Assembly: GCA_035644215.1 (NCBI GenBank)
Contig: DASQPA010000494.1
Location: 1 to 26,991, forward strand
DNA from: DASQPA01 sp035644215
Lineage (GTDB): Bacteria; Acidobacteriota; Thermoanaerobaculia; Multivoradales; UBA5704
Direction: 5' to 3'
DNA length: 26,991 nucleotides
Shown here: positions 26,120-26,991 of the stretch, piece by piece
Layout: every line of letters begins with the position of its first letter
Position numbering within the stretch: position 1 is the first letter of the stretch
Translations under genes and position numbers: made by a program
The notes under the pieces: model-generated
Told to the model about the DNA's origin: nothing
Database searches by the model: none
The model's input: only the letters and a program-made list of their open reading frames with translations

Positions 26120-26128
26120 ATTCTAGCA
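26120..26128 (-). promoter_or_regulatory. Possible extended -10 promoter for clpC and downstream genes
   Basis: On the minus strand TGCTAGAAT matches an extended -10 element (TGn followed by a TATAAT-like hexamer) about 95 bp upstream of the clpC ATG, in the roughly 200 bp gap after lolD. No good -35 was found at the standard distance. A TTGACT lies downstream of it without a matching -10. The rest of the gap holds nothing recognised. Confidence 0.3.
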
Positions 26129-26222
26129 CCGCTTTCCGCTCTCCGCACCTCTCGGGGCTGCGTAGGAAGACAGTAGCCCCTGAGGAACGGCAACCCGAAG
26201 AGGGGAGGGACATATTCCTTTC

Positions 26223-26900
26223 TCAGTCCGGGTAGAGCACTCCCCCCTCCAGCCGCAGGGTCCGCGCGCAGCGCAGGGCGATCTGGGGGTTGTGGGTGAC
26301 CAGGAGGCCGGTGGTGCCGTGGCGTTGCTGGAGGTCTAAGAGGAGGTCGAAGACCTGGTCGCCGCTTGCCGGGTCGAGGTTGCCGGTCGGCTCGTCGGCG
26401 AGGAGGAGGGGCGGCTCGAGCATCAGAGCGCGGCAGATGGCGACCCGCTGGCGCTCGCCGCCCGAGAGCTGGTTGGGGAAGTGCTCCTGCCGATCGGCGA
26501 GGCCGACCTCGGCGAGGAGGCCGACGGCGCGGGCCAGGAGCTTTCGCGGCTCTCCCCCGGCGATGCGGCCGGGGAGGATGACGTTTTCGAGGGCGGTGAA
26601 GTCGGGCAGCAGCTGGTGGAACTGGAAGACGAAGCCGATCGTGCGATTGCGGAAGGCCGCCAGGCGCGCCCCCGAGAGGCCGGCCAGGCTCTGGCCGCCG
26701 ATCGCGACCTCCCCGCCGTCCGGCTTGTCGAGGGCTCCCAATAGATGGAGGAGGGTCGACTTGCCCGACCCCGACGGCCCGACCACCGCCACCAGCTCCC
26801 CCGGCTCGACGGCGAGGTCGATCCCCTTCAGGACCTCGACCCGCCGGATGCCGTCGGCGTAGGTCTTGGTAAGATTGGTGGCGCGGACCGGGACGCTCAT
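26223..26900 (-). CDS. lolD: Lipoprotein-releasing ABC transporter ATPase LolD
   Basis: This 225-residue ABC ATPase energises release of lipoproteins from the inner membrane to LolA. Walker A GPSGSGKST (41-49), Q-loop FVFQFHQLLPDFTALENV (89-106), signature LSGGERQR (144-151), Walker B LLLADEP (165-171) and the switch His in LLVTHNP are all present. The sequence resembles the MacB/LolD subgroup. The adjoining LolC/E-type permease, whose stop overlaps the LolD start (ATGA), favours LolD over MacB or a generic exporter. The neighbouring outer-membrane biogenesis genes support this. Confidence 0.88.
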   Translation of the reverse strand: MSVPVRATNLTKTYADGIRRVEVLKGIDLAVEPGELVAVVGPSGSGKSTLLHLLGALDKPDGGEVAIGGQSLAGLSGARLAAFRNRTIGFVFQFHQLLPDFTALENVILPGRIAGGEPRKLLARAVGLLAEVGLADRQEHFPNQLSGGERQRVAICRALMLEPPLLLADEPTGNLDPASGDQVFDLLLDLQQRHGTTGLLVTHNPQIALRCARTLRLEGGVLYPD

Positions 26901-26991
26901 CGCCGCATCGCCTCGATGGGATCGAGCGCCGCGGCCCGCTGGGCGGCGTAGAGCGAGGTCAGGAGGGCGATCCCCAGGGTGAGGCCGAGGA
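26897..26991 (-). CDS. C-terminus of a LolC/LolE-type ABC permease (partial)
   Basis: The last 31 codons of a minus-strand gene whose start lies to the right of the window. The translation ends LTSLYAAQRAAALDPIEAMRR, the typical tail of FtsX-fold lipoprotein-release permeases: the last membrane helix, then the A-R/Q-R-A-A-x-L-D-P-I-E-A-M/L-R motif. The stop overlaps the lolD ATG by 2 bases in ATGA. LolC, LolE and other MacB-like permeases cannot be separated on this fragment. Confidence 0.85.
   Translation of the reverse strand, partial: LGLTLGIALLTSLYAAQRAAALDPIEAMRR

Noticed and set aside
26031..26213. 60-codon minus-strand ORF between lolD and clpC
   Set aside because: Composition is unlike a protein, it overlaps the likely clpC leader and the possible promoter, and no family is recognised.

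Overview
The window is high-GC DNA from a diderm bacterium, most likely an Acidobacteriota (possibly Thermoanaerobaculia-like). Two things point there: an 809-residue permease with the duplicated MacB/FtsX layout of the acidobacterial 'ADOP' family, and an outer-membrane/lipid A operon that contains a ClpC-type rather than a ClpA-type unfoldase. The assignment is an inference from gene content only.

Region 1 (1-11,900) looks like a natural-product locus. A nonribosomal peptide synthetase reads leftward off the window edge (T-C-A-T-C, from 3848). Divergently, across an AT-rich 226 bp spacer, runs a tight rightward operon: a DUF3326 protein of unknown function, the ADOP permease, a kynurenine 3-monooxygenase-like flavoprotein, and an overlapping lantibiotic-dehydratase-like (LanB) protein with no visible elimination domain. 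No precursor peptide is recognisable. A hairpin at the LanB stop codon may end the operon.

Region 2 (about 12,100-13,765) is a small mobile module. It holds a plasmid-type RepA initiator gene and a short, probably frameshifted ORF. Two divergently oriented tRNA 3'-end remnants bracket it: Thr-CGU on the minus strand and Arg-CCU on the plus strand, each beginning at the anticodon arm as expected for tyrosine-recombinase attachment sites. Six related 9-bp boxes sit between repA and the tRNA-Arg remnant. That remnant plausibly marks the right border of an island that includes the biosynthetic genes.

Region 3 (13,870-26,991, all minus strand) is conserved chromosomal backbone. In transcription order it reads: end of a LolC/E-type permease, lolD, clpC, bamA, skp/ompH, lpxD, fabZ, lpxA, a Gfo/Idh oxidoreductase, mtaP, surE, pcm, acyP and apt. 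Many genes overlap by 4 bp (ATGA). The set covers lipoprotein export, outer-membrane protein assembly, lipid A acylation, protein quality control and repair, and nucleoside/adenine salvage (MtaP releases adenine, Apt recaptures it). No rRNA, intact tRNA, CRISPR array or insertion sequence was seen.
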